DNA of 64,000 nt. Source: Pholiota molesta (taxonomy: Eukaryota; Basidiomycota; Agaricomycetes; Agaricales; Strophariaceae). Where the stretch lies: NCBI GenBank assembly GCA_014925825.1, contig JACGCK010000013.1:62001-126000 (forward strand). The letters are read 5' to 3'. Numbering within the stretch: position 1 is the stretch's first letter; each line of letters opens with the position of its first letter. Below the pieces are notes generated by a model that saw nothing but the letters and a program-made list of their open reading frames with translations, was not told the origin of the DNA and did not search any database. Positions 8,441 to 18,880 of the stretch are shown one piece after another. The position numbers and the translations under genes were made by a program.

Positions 8441-10415
8441 CTCTTCCCTCATAATCATCATCTTCAAAGGGTGTGGAATTAGCTGGTGTAGGGAGCTCAT
8501 CTCCATCTACAGTGACGAATTTGAAATCTGGGAGTAAGATAAGAGGTCAAAGTCGAGATTAGAATTTAAAGCAAGGGAACACTTACCTGTAATATCCAAA
8601 TTGAAATGAAAGAGTAAAGATGATGGATAGGCTGTAACCGTCCAAGGTGGCAATTCAATAGCAACCCCAGCCTCATAGACAACTAGCCAAGTCCTTTTGC
8701 GATGATTGAATTTATAACCTATCGCAATAGAGGCCACATCCTTAAATAAGCTACTAATTCTAGAGATTGAAAGTGAAAACATACCTGGAAGCTGATAAAC
8801 CACAAGAACACATACACCCACTATGTTCTTCGCATCTGCATGGGGCAGACAATGAACTCGCTTTTGCCCAGGAAAGAGGCCGTTAATGCAGAAGTTCCAA
8901 AAGAGCCCAAACAATGGCTCAATCCCGTGTTTTTCTTTATGCCACTCAGCCGATTTTAAGAATCGCTCAGCTACACCAGGAAACATGAGCCGAACTACTG
9001 AACAAACACGTTTCCTAGGCATAATGTTATAAGCTAAAGCTTGAAAGAAAAGACTAAACAAGGACAGACGTGATTAATTGTATGACTTCACATTTCAGAA
9101 ACTCTTCCACCACCTTAGTGTTCACTCTGTGCCAATGAGTGAGGATAGGAGCCTGCGAAACAATCATCAAATCATCATTCAGTTCAGGGGGGAAAAAGAA
9201 CCTGAAAAAATACCTTGGAGTACTGCCTGTGGTGACCGATTATACAAGGGAAGTGAGGTCCTCTAACGCCTCTCAAGTCCTTCTTCTGCTCCGCCTTTGA
9301 TTCAAGAGTGGCTTTAAGAAGTGCATTTGCTGCCTGCGCAAAAGGAACTTCCAGGGTCTTGAGCTGGTCAAACTGCTCAGTGCGATATAAGAAAATGCGC
9401 GAATCCTGATCCAAAAGGATGGCTGGTTGTCGTCTAAGAAGAATAAGACAGAATAAACTCACATAACAATACGGAAGACACTCACAGATTAGATGGAACG
9501 GGAAAGAATGTTGCTACAATTTCTTTGATAGAGCCATTCACATACATTCTCTTGACTTCTGCACGAGCGCGGGTTGGGGGATTCTTTCCTTGCCAGCCTG
9601 TTGTAACGTGGTTCCCATTTCTCTCAATGGAATAACCACCAGTGAGGAAGACATCACCTCTTTGAACCAGCTTCACACGCAATCTTCGAGTGTCTGCAAG
9701 GTAAGTGTCACCACCAGCATCCTGGAAGAAAGCTCCTGCACGTGGTCTAGATGCCTTTTTACCCCGGCGACTAGACTTCCAGTTCTTCGCCTTCTTCTGT
9801 GAGGCCTTGGAGCCTGGAGTAGGCAGTGTCATTTGACGAGGGCGTACAGATGGTTCCATGGTGGTAGAAGTGCTGTTAGGATCCGGAATTGACTGAGACA
9901 GGGTAGAGGTGGATGATGGGGAGGGAGCTATAGTGCTTTAAAGCCAGTCTCAGCAAGGGATATTCAGGTTTAAAGAGAGTACTTACCTCCAAGAAGCCCC
10001 ACTTCCAGGCTGAAGACGAAGGCGCTTCTTGCCTCTCTGAGAAGGGAGGGATTCTTTGAGCTGATGTTTCCTGGAAATTGCACCAGTAGCTGTAGAGAGG
10101 TCTTCGAATTCTCCAGAGTTTGAGGAGAACACTGGAGCAGAGTCTTGGACAGTGACCGCATCTTCAATGTGTGCACTGTTGAAAACATCCATTGTGGACT
10201 GTTCATGCTCCTCTGTGTCAAGAACCACCTCATTCTCCCTAGCTTCCTTCTTGTATTCCTCCAAGAGATCCTCCAGCTTGTAGCTGAAGTGGAACACAAG
10301 GCCCTCAGTGTCCTAGGAGAGTTCAAGTCAGAATGGCCAGCAGGTGCAATGTTTTAATTTGTGGGTGCACCTGGGAGCGCTCTTGAGCAGTAAATCCTCC
10401 AGATATATGTGCCAT
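8247..10415 (-). CDS. TET/JBP-family 2-oxoglutarate/Fe(II) dioxygenase, C-terminus replaced by a MITE
   Basis: Exons (minus): 10371-10415, 9987-10312, 9486-9935, 9214-9433, 9092-9152, 8785-9039, 8587-8718, then 8527 down to the MITE. All junctions are GT-AG and in phase; one acceptor is AAAG at 9936. The N-terminal half is acidic then basic (nuclear-type, with RRGKK and RGKKRLRL). A middle part (ILLDQDSRIFLYRTEQ, RGPHFPCIIGHHRQY) is shared by agaricomycete TET/JBP proteins. The catalytic domain shows LPHADAKN (HxD iron ligands) and ELPPWTVTAYPSSLLFHFN with a candidate distal His. Family members oxidise 5-methylcytosine, and transposon-borne copies are known in mushrooms. After EGR the frame enters the MITE, adds about 64 foreign residues and stops at 8247, losing about 58 native codons. 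Activity is therefore doubtful, although the HxD core is intact. Confidence 0.85.
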
Positions 10416-11479
10416 AGACAAGAATAGAAGATCCCTTAGATAAGAAAATCAGAGCTCAAGCAGACAGACGCGCAGAACGAGATAGGAGGTTGAAGGAGCT
10501 GTAAGTTAGGGGACGCACGCACTGGCATGAGGGTCCACACAAGTCACGAGGCATAATTCACGTGATCACAACTCTTTGTTTAATGCGCGCGTCGTGCCCC
10601 TGTGCATCCTCTTCCTCATCCTAGCACAGTGCCCACCCCAAATCGCCCCGCGGAGTACCGCTGGCAGTTTGCTGCTGGTCACTGGGGATTTACACAGCCA
10701 GCAACCAGCTTTTGCAGAGATGCATCAGCTGGCCTGCTTCAAGCAGCTGCATGGATATGGCTCAGCGCGCACCGGCAGCCACCCCAGATTGCCCCGCGGA
10801 GTACCGCCGGCAGTCTGCTGTAGAGCTGCAGGTCGAGCGATGCCTCGCATTTACACCCCAGGGGACGACGCGCCGCAAGGCAGAAACCACCCCTTCGTCG
10901 CGGCCCGCCACTGCCGCGCGTTCAGATGAGCTTCGCACCGCGCGGCTATCTTGACTCTCACCGTCACCATCACCGATCCACTGCCGTCGACGCCTCGCCT
11001 GTTCACCCAAGCCACTCCTCACTATCACCCACAAGAGATGCAGTCGACGACGGGAAGTGGACGGTTACAGACGACAGACAGGAGGGGAATGAGTGCTAGT
11101 GCCCAGGGAAGACCCAACGAAGTGGGAGATCTGCCAGGTGCGTGGCCGCCCCCTGCGTTTTCACCCAATACTAACTCATCCCACCTCAGTAGGCCCAGGA
11201 AACCGTCGACTACGAACGTTGATGAATGTCCTCCGTGGCCAGCGCGTGCTCGTCCCAAGCTCGTCATCGCCGCCGTCATGAAGAGCCGCGGGGTCATCTT
11301 CCTCCACCGACGCCCGTGCCTTGTACAGGTCTTCTCACCTCCGCCTTCGATAGCCCCCGTAGCTCCCAGGTAGGCCGCCTGGAGTCGACGCCGCATCGAT
11401 TGGACAGGCAGGGGTCGCACTCCGCGCGCCGACGGGCCATCAGCGCTGAGGTCGTGTCCGAGCGTGTGCAGTGCGTCTA
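10416..11479. other. Degenerate, GC-rich middle section of the KDZ element, left of nested transposon
   Basis: The first 150 bp form the probable 5' flank of the dioxygenase gene. Beyond that the sequence is GC-rich and carries open frames on several strands that overlap heavily and have no recognisable domains. A direct repeat is visible: GCCCCGCGGAGTACCGC at about 10645 and again at about 10793, with similar following bases. I cannot support a gene here; it looks like decayed or captured sequence. Confidence 0.4.
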
Positions 11480-12794
11480 AGGCTGGACACGAGTCACAGC
11501 TACTCATGAGTACCTGTGGGTTTACTCGTGGGAATACTTGCGAGTAGACTGACTCGCGGGTCCGGGTCACCCGTTCCCACGGGTACGTCCGGATCCGAGT
11601 TTCACTTTCTGGAATGGCGGGTACTCGCGTGAGTACTCGTCAACACTGGTATTTTTACTCATTGATATGGCTTAGATTTATTATCTCAAAAATTTTAAAT
11701 AAAACATCAGTTGCGCCGCCAATAATGTGGAAACAATGTTCAACAAGCAAGTTGACATCGCGGGAGGAGTTTCAAACTCCGCTTGAATGCATCAAGCCAG
11801 TCACTTCGCGTCCTTCGCTTCCCATTGCCATATGTCCCTCCCCTCCAAGACGACGTGCGTGCACCACATCGCCCCCACCGCCTACGTCCCTCCCCTGCAA
11901 ACGACGCGAGTTCACCACATCGCCCCCACCGCCCACCGCGTCGTGCCGCGATGACGCCCGCGGCCCACAACGTTACCCCCAACCACCGCCAACGACGCCC
12001 ACAACATCGCCTGCGCATGCACCACATTGCCCCCACCTCCCGCCACATCGTGCCGCCGCTCCCGCGACGACGCCCGCCGCGTCACTCTGCCCGCTCACGC
12101 GCCATGACGATAGATGAAGGGTGTAGGAAATGGAAGGGGAGACCCGGGAGCGGGAGACCCACCAGGTACGCCCCTCTACGCCCTTCACCCTCGCTCACCA
12201 TTGACACCCATCCCCTCCCCACAGCTTCGTTGCACGGCGACGAGGAGCTGCACTGGCGCAGCTGGTCCATGCGCGCTGCCACGTCACCATGACGAGGCGA
12301 CGTGCTCAAACCAAAGCGTCGGCGGCGCGCCCGCGACCGCCCATCCCTCACGACGCAATGGCGAAACCACGCGACGGCAAAACCACGCGACGGCGAAACC
12401 ACGCGATGGCGAAACCACGCCGCGACGTGACGGCGCACGCCTGGCGAAACAACGCCTCGGCACTCACCGTCTACACGTACAATAAGTGCTGCATATGCAG
12501 CACTATGCGGCGTGGAGACGCATCGTGCCAGGTGTTGCCACACCCGCAATTTCCTGTCGCCGCGGCCCTCTCGCGCTTGCCATGTGCCGAGTACTCGCAA
12601 GTATACCTGTGGGTACTTGTAAGAACTCGTGCCCTGGCAAGTACTCGCAAACTCGCAGATACTTGTGAGTTTTGACTCGCGGATCCGGGTGATCCGTGGG
12701 AACAAACTCGCACGGATCCGAGTATGAGATTTGAGCTTCGAAATACTCGCGAGTTCGGATCCGGGTCACCCGCGAGTAGACTCGTGTCCAGCCT
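11480..12794. mobile_element. Nested 1.3-kb non-autonomous DNA element with TA target site
   Basis: The ends are perfect inverted repeats (AGGCTGGACACGAG on the left, its complement on the right) flanked on both sides by TA (11478-11479 and 12795-12796). About 150-200 bp inside each end consist of many variants of ACTCGCGAGTACTCG and GGATCCGGGTCACCCG, arranged inverted between the two arms. The core (about 11740-12480) is GC-rich with simple C/A-rich coding-like stretches on both strands and a short GCGACGGCGAAACCAC tandem repeat near 12360-12425, but no transposase. A TA duplication fits Tc1/mariner-like mobilisation, but TIR similarity to a known family cannot be judged here. Confidence 0.75.
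12360..12425. repeat. Short tandem repeat, GGCGAAACCACGCGAC-type
   Basis: About four imperfect copies of a 16-17-base unit (GGCGAAACCACGCGAC and variants) follow each other inside the nested TA element. It is probably a minisatellite of no coding value. Confidence 0.6.
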
Positions 12795-12796
12795 TA

Positions 12797-14060
12797 AGTG
12801 CGTCCCAACGAATGGTGCGTCCCAACGAATCTGTGCCGCCGGCCGCTACTGACACGATTCGACGCCCGCAGGGCCTCGGCGCCATCTAGGACGAACGGAT
12901 TTGATTCCGCACTGTCCACAGAGCGAGGCCCCATCGAATGCTGGTCCAGCTCGATGCCTCGCCCTCGCCGCTGTAGCGGATCTCCAGTACCTCGCGCCGA
13001 TCTCCAGCACCTCGCGCCGTCGAGCACCAATGCGACAAGCGCAAGGCCCCCATCGAACCCTAGCCAAGCTCGACAACTCTCCAGCAAGGTCAAAGCAAGG
13101 TGAAGCAGGAGGGGCCGCCTCACCGCGATTGAGCACCCTGCGCATATTCTAACTTGATCAACATGCGAGTAAGGTGCGTTGTTCTACTTTGAAGCTGTCT
13201 TAAAAGATGCACCTCTGACTGTCACATACAGGGGAAATCCTCACTGTTCTAGAGGCAGAGGCCGGTTCTCCTGAGATTATTCGACGTCTAGAAAATGAAT
13301 TAGGCGTCTATAAACGCGCCTATGCCGACCTTGACGCAGAACGTTTTGAAACACTCAAACGAGACACCGATAAGCAGAAAGAGGATTTGGAAAATCAACT
13401 CAAGGTAAACGTTGAGCCAAAGCTTCCATCCACACACTTATGTGTTTTAATATGGCACGCCCGCAGGGCCTCGGCGCCGTCTAGGGCCGCCGCCGTCAAG
13501 CAGCCCATCGAGCGCTGGCGCAAGCAGGAGGGACGCCTGACCGCCGTCTTGGAGGACCTCAAGCACATTGCCGACGAGTCGAGCACGAAGGCCGCCAGCT
13601 TGACGACTCCAGTACGAGCATGAGAGCCTCCTCGCCGCTGTCGAGCACCAGCGTGACAAGCGCGAGACCCGGGTTGCATGGCCATGGCGGCCTAGAATGA
13701 CCTACGCCCTTTGGCAGCTCGCTCGCGTTGATCCATCGAGCTTGCTTGCAGCCGCCGTCAACGAGGCTCCCAGCCGCCATCAAGGCCTGTCGCCGTCCTG
13801 TCAAGCCACTGCGATCAGAGCCGTCATCGAGCTCGCTCGCAGCTGCCGTCATCGTCGAACTTGAGGCCACCATGACCATCCCTATGTACAACGAGCACTG
13901 CATATGCATTGCTCAGCGGCATGGGGATGCAAAATGGCAGACCTCTGAGGCCTTTGACATTGAAGGACATCAACAAAGTCCTTCAAATCAAAATACGCCA
14001 GATAAAATGATGAAGGAAAAAAATGAATTGCACTATACTACTGCTTGTCTAAAGTAGTCT
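12797..14060 (+). pseudogene. Captured or decayed coiled-coil gene fragments
   Basis: Two exon-like pieces read on the plus strand join cleanly across a GTAAGG...CACATACAG intron (13165-13227). The result is DQHA|REILTVLEAEAGSPEI, then a long charged helix (RRLENELGVYKRAYADLDAER) ending at a GTAAAC donor near 13404. A second charged helical block follows about 13470-13700. A shorter, more decayed relative of that block lies at 12860-13110, both starting near the shared string CGCCCGCAGGGCCTCGGCGCC. There is no start codon, no complete frame and no recognisable domain. The charged helix resembles the coiled-coil N-terminus of DUF7923/CCCH zinc-finger proteins, but this is only a guess. It looks like host gene pieces captured by the transposon. 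Confidence 0.4.
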
Positions 14061-14121
14061 ACGCATTCAATAAACCTATTCTTTTATGTTTTTTTTTTTT
14101 GCCAATCAGCCCAACAAACGC

Positions 14122-17100
14122 TCAGATAGCCCAGTCTTCCACCAAGTTGCTGATGACAATAGGCGGCAACTGCAACAGCTTGCAAAGGTCTGAGCAAGAA
14201 TGGGCTGCCTCGAACCGCTGAATTCCAAGCTGCCCAAGGTTGTTCTTATAAGGAAGGTGCTCAATATTACCCTCATCGTCTCTGTAGGGGACTGTTAGTA
14301 CAGTTTGAGGCTTTGAGACATATAAAAGAAGCACCTTTTGATAGCATGCAGAATGCAGTCAAAAATCGTTATCGCGGATTGTCTTTTGTGCCCTACAAGT
14401 ATAAGGAGACATCAGCTGGGAACCTGGCCAAGAATTAGAGAATTTCTTACCCTCATATTCGGTGACAACCATTCTATGCCCACTAAACTCATAGACAAAG
14501 TGAGAGAAGGCTCTCAAGGTCTCAAGAGCTTGAGGGTCGGCACTTTCATCCTTGGACAGGAAAGGGAGGCCAGAAGACCAAGGCTGTATGATTTTACCTT
14601 CAAGCAGAGGCGTTGTATCAGAAGAAGATATAAAGCTAGGATGAACCCGGAAGTCTGGAAATAAATGTGCATCAAATATTGAGCTAAGCTGGAAACTGGT
14701 CACTGACCATAAAGGACTGTGTTCTGCCTACTAGCCAGAGCATGGAACTCTTGGCTAAAAAAATAGCACTGCGCCATACGAGCACCCTCATGCCAGGCAT
14801 CAAGGGCATTGCCTTCACGCAATCGCTTCAAGGCGAACATGCGAATATTGCCTAACGCGCCACCAAGACCAGCTCTGGTCGCAAGCAGCTAAAATCAGTT
14901 TTGTAAATTAGAAAGTTGTAGGGATAAATCAAAGCAGTGACTCACAAAAAAGACCTCTTTGTGCTGCCCCTTAGCACGCATATCCAGATCAATCTGCACG
15001 CTATACATCTGGTTTTCTGGTACATGAGAAACAAGCTCTCCATCGGTGTACATATACTCTTGAACACTGATGTTTCCCAGATCATAAGTGATTCCATCGT
15101 CCTCCTCCAAGTTTTCTTTGAAAGGATCTTCTTCAGAAGGAGCGGGCTGAGAAGAAGGCATTGACTCTGAAGTCCCAGAGTGGGGTTGGCTTGATGAAGA
15201 AGGCTGAGACGAAGAGGAGGAGGACTCTGAAGGCTCAGACTCCTGGTCTTCAGGCCAATGGACTAGCTTGAGATTTTCTTCCAGCTTGGCCTGGGGAATT
15301 CGGACATGCATGCCGTTGGAAGGAAAACGTTCTATAATCATGAACACTTCCTAAGATATTCCAAAATAAAATAATAAGAAAACTCACCATTAACCTCTGC
15401 TTTAAATGCTTTCCAAAGGCCAGCAGGAGTTCGGCCAAATGTAAAATATTTGTTGAAGATATGATGGCCTCCCTCAGCCTCCAAAGCACGCAAGCAATGG
15501 TTCCTAGCATTGAAGAGAGTTGATTTCTTGTAGGCGCACCCAGGAAATTGCTTCAGAAACTCCTTTTTCACTTCTTCCTCAGGGCGGCCCATCATAAGCA
15601 GCAAAGGGCGTAGCTTTTGAAACATTTCATCAGCATATCTTAGAGGAAAAGGAAGAGGAATAATGGGGCGAGGAGGAGTGTTAGGAAAGGCAAGAGGTGC
15701 ATAGTCAGCAGGTATAGATGCAGCAGTTAAATCGCTCTCCTGCCTAGGTATGCTGGAAGGCGTAGCAACAGGATTTGGCACAGGGGATGTGGATGAGGAT
15801 GGTGATGGGGAACTGAGAGCTCTTGCAGCATGCCTGGCCAAAGAAGGCGCATGGAAGCACTCATCAATGGCTTTGCTGACTTCTTCGTCTATTGACAGAC
15901 AGTCTTCCACATCAAGTGTCTGATCGCGTAGAAGAATTCGAACATCCTTGTGCACTGGAATAGGGAGAGCAATAGATTGAAGGGTCCAGTCGCCATGAGG
16001 AAGGGGTTCGAAAAGCATTATCAGCTTTGTTGAAGCTGGCAAAAAGGACATAATGGTGGAATCGTCCTTGATGCACAGAGACCCAGGGTTTGGAGCAAGC
16101 ACCGTTAGGAAAAGGGGTCTTTGATCCTTCTGATAAATTAATGAATAAGATGTTTGAAGAATGATAATTAGAAACGCACCTGAACCCATAAGGTAACCTT
16201 GATTCTCTGAGCGACCTGAAGAGCAGTGATTTGCCTTTCATGTAACCTAGCTATATGCTCTTCCTTCTGGCGCTGAATCTCTCGGAAACCACTGGCATAT
16301 CCACCATTGAGAGATCTTGCATAATATCTTGAAGAAGAAGAAGATGATGATGAAGAAGAAGATTGGGAAGCTTGGGTTTGAATTTGGAATGGTGAAGAAG
16401 AAACGAATTGGGTTGGGGATAAGACAGAGGAAGAAGTGTTCAAATTATCTGGAAGGATTGAAGTTGGTTGGTTTAAAAAGGGTATGTTAGCAAATTGGCT
16501 AGAGGATAAGCCAGACGCAGCAGGATTAGTCTGAAAGGTTGAAGGGGGTTGGCTTAAAAAGGGTATATTTGTGCTCTAAAGCAAATGGTCAATTAAAGCG
16601 CATATATTGTAGAGATTAACACTTACGCTTCCTTCAAGGGATGAATTAAGTAGCCCACTTGAGCTTGGAGACCAGCTAGTAAGCTGGCTTCCAGCAGGCT
16701 TCGGAACGCGATGGCCTTTGAATCCACACCCTCCTTTACTGATGCAGCATGTTGAACAGCGCACAGGGACTGCAAGACAAAGGCGATTTGCTCCGCGTGG
16801 CTGTTTGGAAGCTGTTTTGCATCCAGGTTCTTGACAAGGGATACGAGTAGCCGGAGCTGCTTCTAGGCTTTTCTATAGGCAACAACGTCTTGAATATGAG
16901 CAGGAATTTGAGTCAGACTCATAGGCGGGTTGTGCCAAAGAAAAAAATGACAGCTATAGCACTAAAATGATTATATAGGTTAGATGACCAGCTATAATAA
17001 CTGTTGGTGGAGAGGTACCTTTTGGTACCATCGGCCAAAATTTTCCAAAGTGGAACCCATGCCCTTGCATTCAAGAGGATCTCCTAAAGCAGTTTGGGAG

Positions 17101-17180
17101 CATTTCGGGCAAGCCTTGGTAAAATATACTGGTCGAGGATATATGTTGGGATGACTGAGAGGATCGATTGGGGTGGACAT
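14122..17180 (-). CDS. GRF zinc finger + alpha-type protein kinase, KDZ cargo
   Basis: The start is taken at ATG 17180 (MSTPIDPLSHP). A GRF zinc finger follows: CPKCSQ...C, then NFGRWYQK|CYSCHFFLWHNPP across an intron, matching Nx-GR-x-Y-x-C...C-x-FF-x-W. A 56-nt intron leads to a second zinc-binding block (PCQEPGCKT, RCSTCCISKGGCGFKGH). Then come a Ser-rich linker, a central domain with FAKE-type charged helices (MFQKLRPLLLMMGRPEEEV) and a poly-Ser acidic linker. The C-terminal alpha-kinase domain has FALKRLREGNALDAW, FSHFVYEFSGHRMVVTEYEG, a small conserved exon ending FDCILHAIKR, and NNLGQLGIQRFEAAHSCSDLC with the His/Cys set that binds structural zinc in MHCK/EF2K kinases. The last three introns were checked and are in phase. 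Alpha-kinases phosphorylate residues in helical regions; the target here is unknown. The GRF finger suggests nucleic-acid binding. Confidence 0.8.
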
Positions 17181-17497
17181 TGCTTGCATGCAGCAGGACA
17201 GACCCAAGGACCAAAGTGCGCGCAACATTCTGAGGTAGTCACAAACACGGAATAACTTTCTACCAGTAATGTTGCCTTTATTCTCCATGTAATTCTCATA
17301 GAATTAGCTACATCAAATAATAGTCCATGCAGATAGCTCTAAATAATTTTATATAAAAAGCTACACACACTGGCTAATTTAAGGATTACTTTACACTACT
17401 GATTGGCGCGCTGTAGGCGCCAACTTACCCGGGGCGTGGTAGTTTAATCATGCTTGGTATCAGCCTTGCAACACCGTTCGGATCTGGCTGGAGCCGA
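17181..17497. other. Non-coding right flank of KDZ element
   Basis: Upstream region of the alpha-kinase gene, AT-rich to about 17400 (presumed promoter), then GC-rich subterminal sequence. No gene is seen. Confidence 0.4.
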
Positions 17498-17522
17498 GGC
17501 CACAGGCCACAGGCCACAGGCC
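17498..17522 (-). repeat. Subterminal GGCCACA tandem repeat (right)
   Basis: Three full copies of GGCCACA plus a partial one; this is the inverse complement of the repeat at 4899-4919. It lies about 630 bp from the right end. Confidence 0.6.
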
Positions 17523-18127
17523 AGCTCTGCGGACGCGACGTTCTCGGATTTTCGATACGGACCTCTTAAAAAATGGCAAAATTTCCCAAAAATTGCCAAA
17601 TTTTTCTAAATGCGCTATTTAGTGAATTTTCGAGCTCTAGCAAGGTCAAATCACCTCCACTGGCACCTCAACTCTGCCATCCGCTTCGCTGAGCCACCTG
17701 ATCCCACAACGGAACTGTCGACGCTGGATGGAGCACTGTGGTGCGAGCCGTGGCGCGCAGCGCCCGCACATGGGGACGATGCTGCCGCCGGACGCCGCAG
17801 ACTCTGTCCTCGAGCTCCAACACGGCGCAATCACTCGCACGGGATGCTTTTTCCACGGGGGAAGATGACACTGCCGTGGAGCGCTCTCACACCGCCCCGT
17901 CGCCTTCCGCGGATAAGCAGCGCTATAGCGCGTCGCCCCTCGCACACACCCCGGCAGCACCATTTGACCCCCTGCACCTACCGTCAAACGTACCTTTGGT
18001 CCAATAGGTGGATATAAGTATGCAGACTTTTGGAACCCACCTCCGGCCAAATTTGGGCCATTTATATGCGAAACCGTACGGAGCCGCCTGCGGCGGCCAA
18101 ATTATATGCGGATTCAATACGTACATC
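17523..18127. other. Right subterminal region of KDZ element
   Basis: GC-rich sequence with overlapping open frames on both strands but no recognisable protein. Shared subterminal motifs with the left end (TATATGCG at about 18047, TATATGCGGATT at about 18103) favour a role as transposon terminus. No gene is supported. Confidence 0.4.
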
Positions 18128-18149
18128 ATAGGTGATATTCGGGGGTCCT
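18128..18149 (-). repeat. Right terminal inverted repeat of KDZ element
   Basis: Reverse complement reads AGGACCCCCGAATATCACCT, identical to the left end. Confidence 0.85.
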
Positions 18150-18157
18150 CTTTTACG
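18150..18157. repeat. Target-site duplication (right), CTTTTACG
   Basis: Exact repeat of 4724-4731. Confidence 0.9.
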
Positions 18158-18253
18158 ATGCACCCATTTGTGGCTCCCTTCTTGCCCAGGAACATGAAGT
18201 CTACGAACGCGACCTTGGAATTTTCACCACCAAATTAAAATACCCTTGCCTAT

Positions 18254-18678
18254 ATGATCATGTTACTCATCTTCCTTTTCACTCTCCTTGACAACTGCCT
18301 CCTCCATGCAGCCAATGCCCAACGCCCACCCCCCATCTCACCACATTCCATCCCCAGTAATATACCGCATTGGTGTGCTGGGTGCCGTGCCCCTATGACC
18401 GCGAATGTACCGGGACGCAACGAGATGACACTCACATAGACGTGGAAACCTGGTGGTCAGATGCGGTCACGACACTCTCGCGCCCTGAGACCATGTAAGT
18501 GTTCATGGTCTTTTTTATTTCAATTTATGGCTAATAAGCGTCTAGATATGGTCAAATAAATTGCTTTGTTGGGACTAGCATCAAATACGGAGTCTTCGCC
18601 GCCAACGACTCTGAAGCGTATCTCTGCGCCCTCTGCACAGCGTGTAACATAGCTTTCCAAGGGACGGTACATCTCTGA
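18254..18678 (+). CDS. Small secreted cysteine-containing protein, unknown (gene model uncertain)
   Basis: An ATG at 18254 starts a signal-peptide-like stretch (MIMLLIFLFTLLDNCLLHAANA). After a change of reading frame around 18360-18390 the plus strand reads CPYDRECTGTQRDDTHIDV, then WWSDAVTTLSRPET. A clean intron (GTAAGT near 18497 to TCTAG near 18545) leads to YGQINCFVGTSIKYG and CALCTACNIAFQG before a TGA near 18678. The frame change between the two parts needs either an unseen intron or a missing base. The product would be about 120 residues with six to eight Cys. I recognise no family. The KDZ element is inserted about 100 bp upstream, so it may have separated this gene from its promoter or a first exon. 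Confidence 0.4.
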
Positions 18679-18880
18679 TTTTGATAAATTGTAAGATGAC
18701 TCCCGTGAGCGTCTTCACGTATGGTGCATGCTGGAGAACTTCTGCAACTTCTTTCACAATGGCCGCAAGGGTATTCGTCAAGTTGAGTGCTCTATCGACG
18801 GCGTTACTGCCCGTTGGCACTTGGGGAGCAGGACCACCACTCGACTGAGAGGCTTGGGTGCTGCCAGTGGGTGCTTGCAT
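18671..18880 (-). pseudogene. N-terminal fragment of an NLR/STAND-type gene
   Basis: Minus-strand ATG at 18880 reads MQAPTGSTQASQSSGG, then NAVDRALNLTNTLAAIVKE and HAPYVKTLTGVILQFIKIRD. This amphipathic N-terminal region is typical of agaricomycete NLR/STAND and related TPR proteins (pattern PYVKTLTGVILQ). Coding similarity ends after IKIRD, where the strand runs antisense into the secreted-protein exon, so only the first 70 codons remain. It marks the left end of duplication copy 2. Confidence 0.5.

Larger units (their letters stand above)
4732..18149. mobile_element. KDZ (Kyakuja-Dileera-Zisupton) DNA transposon, 13.4 kb, with TET/JBP and alpha-kinase cargo
   Basis: The element has imperfect inverted termini beginning AGGACCCCCGAATATCACCT on both sides and a perfect 8-bp target duplication. 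Beyond the first 22 bases the two ends share only short motifs (GTACGT, TATGCGGATT). Inside lie a KDZ transposase gene (+, 5019-7226), a TET/JBP dioxygenase gene (-, from 10415), a degenerate middle section (about 10.5-14.1 kb) and a GRF-zinc-finger/alpha-kinase gene (-, 17180-14122). All three genes keep open, correctly splicing frames except where a MITE has entered the dioxygenase gene, so the element was functional recently. KDZ elements linked to TET/JBP genes are known from agaricomycete genomes; the alpha-kinase in the same element is the less expected part. Confidence 0.9.

Noticed and set aside
9030..9095. Apparent frameshift in the TET/JBP gene between the GHHRQY exon and the HxD exon
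   Set aside because: A 52-nt intron (GTGAAG to TTTCAAG, 9091 down to 9040) joins the exons in phase, so no error needs to be assumed.
10570..11570. Several open frames of 70-180 codons on both strands
   Set aside because: They overlap one another, have no domain, and lie in GC-rich degenerate transposon sequence where long frames arise by chance.
11614..12700. Pro/His/Arg-rich open frames inside the nested element
   Set aside because: They are translations of C/A-rich simple sequence and inverted repeat arms; no transposase motif and no splice logic.
4732..18149. Virophage/Maverick-type element or LTR retrotransposon as explanation for the large element
   Set aside because: No DNA polymerase B, capsid, reverse transcriptase or long terminal direct repeats; the cysteine-cluster transposase and 8-bp duplication identify KDZ.
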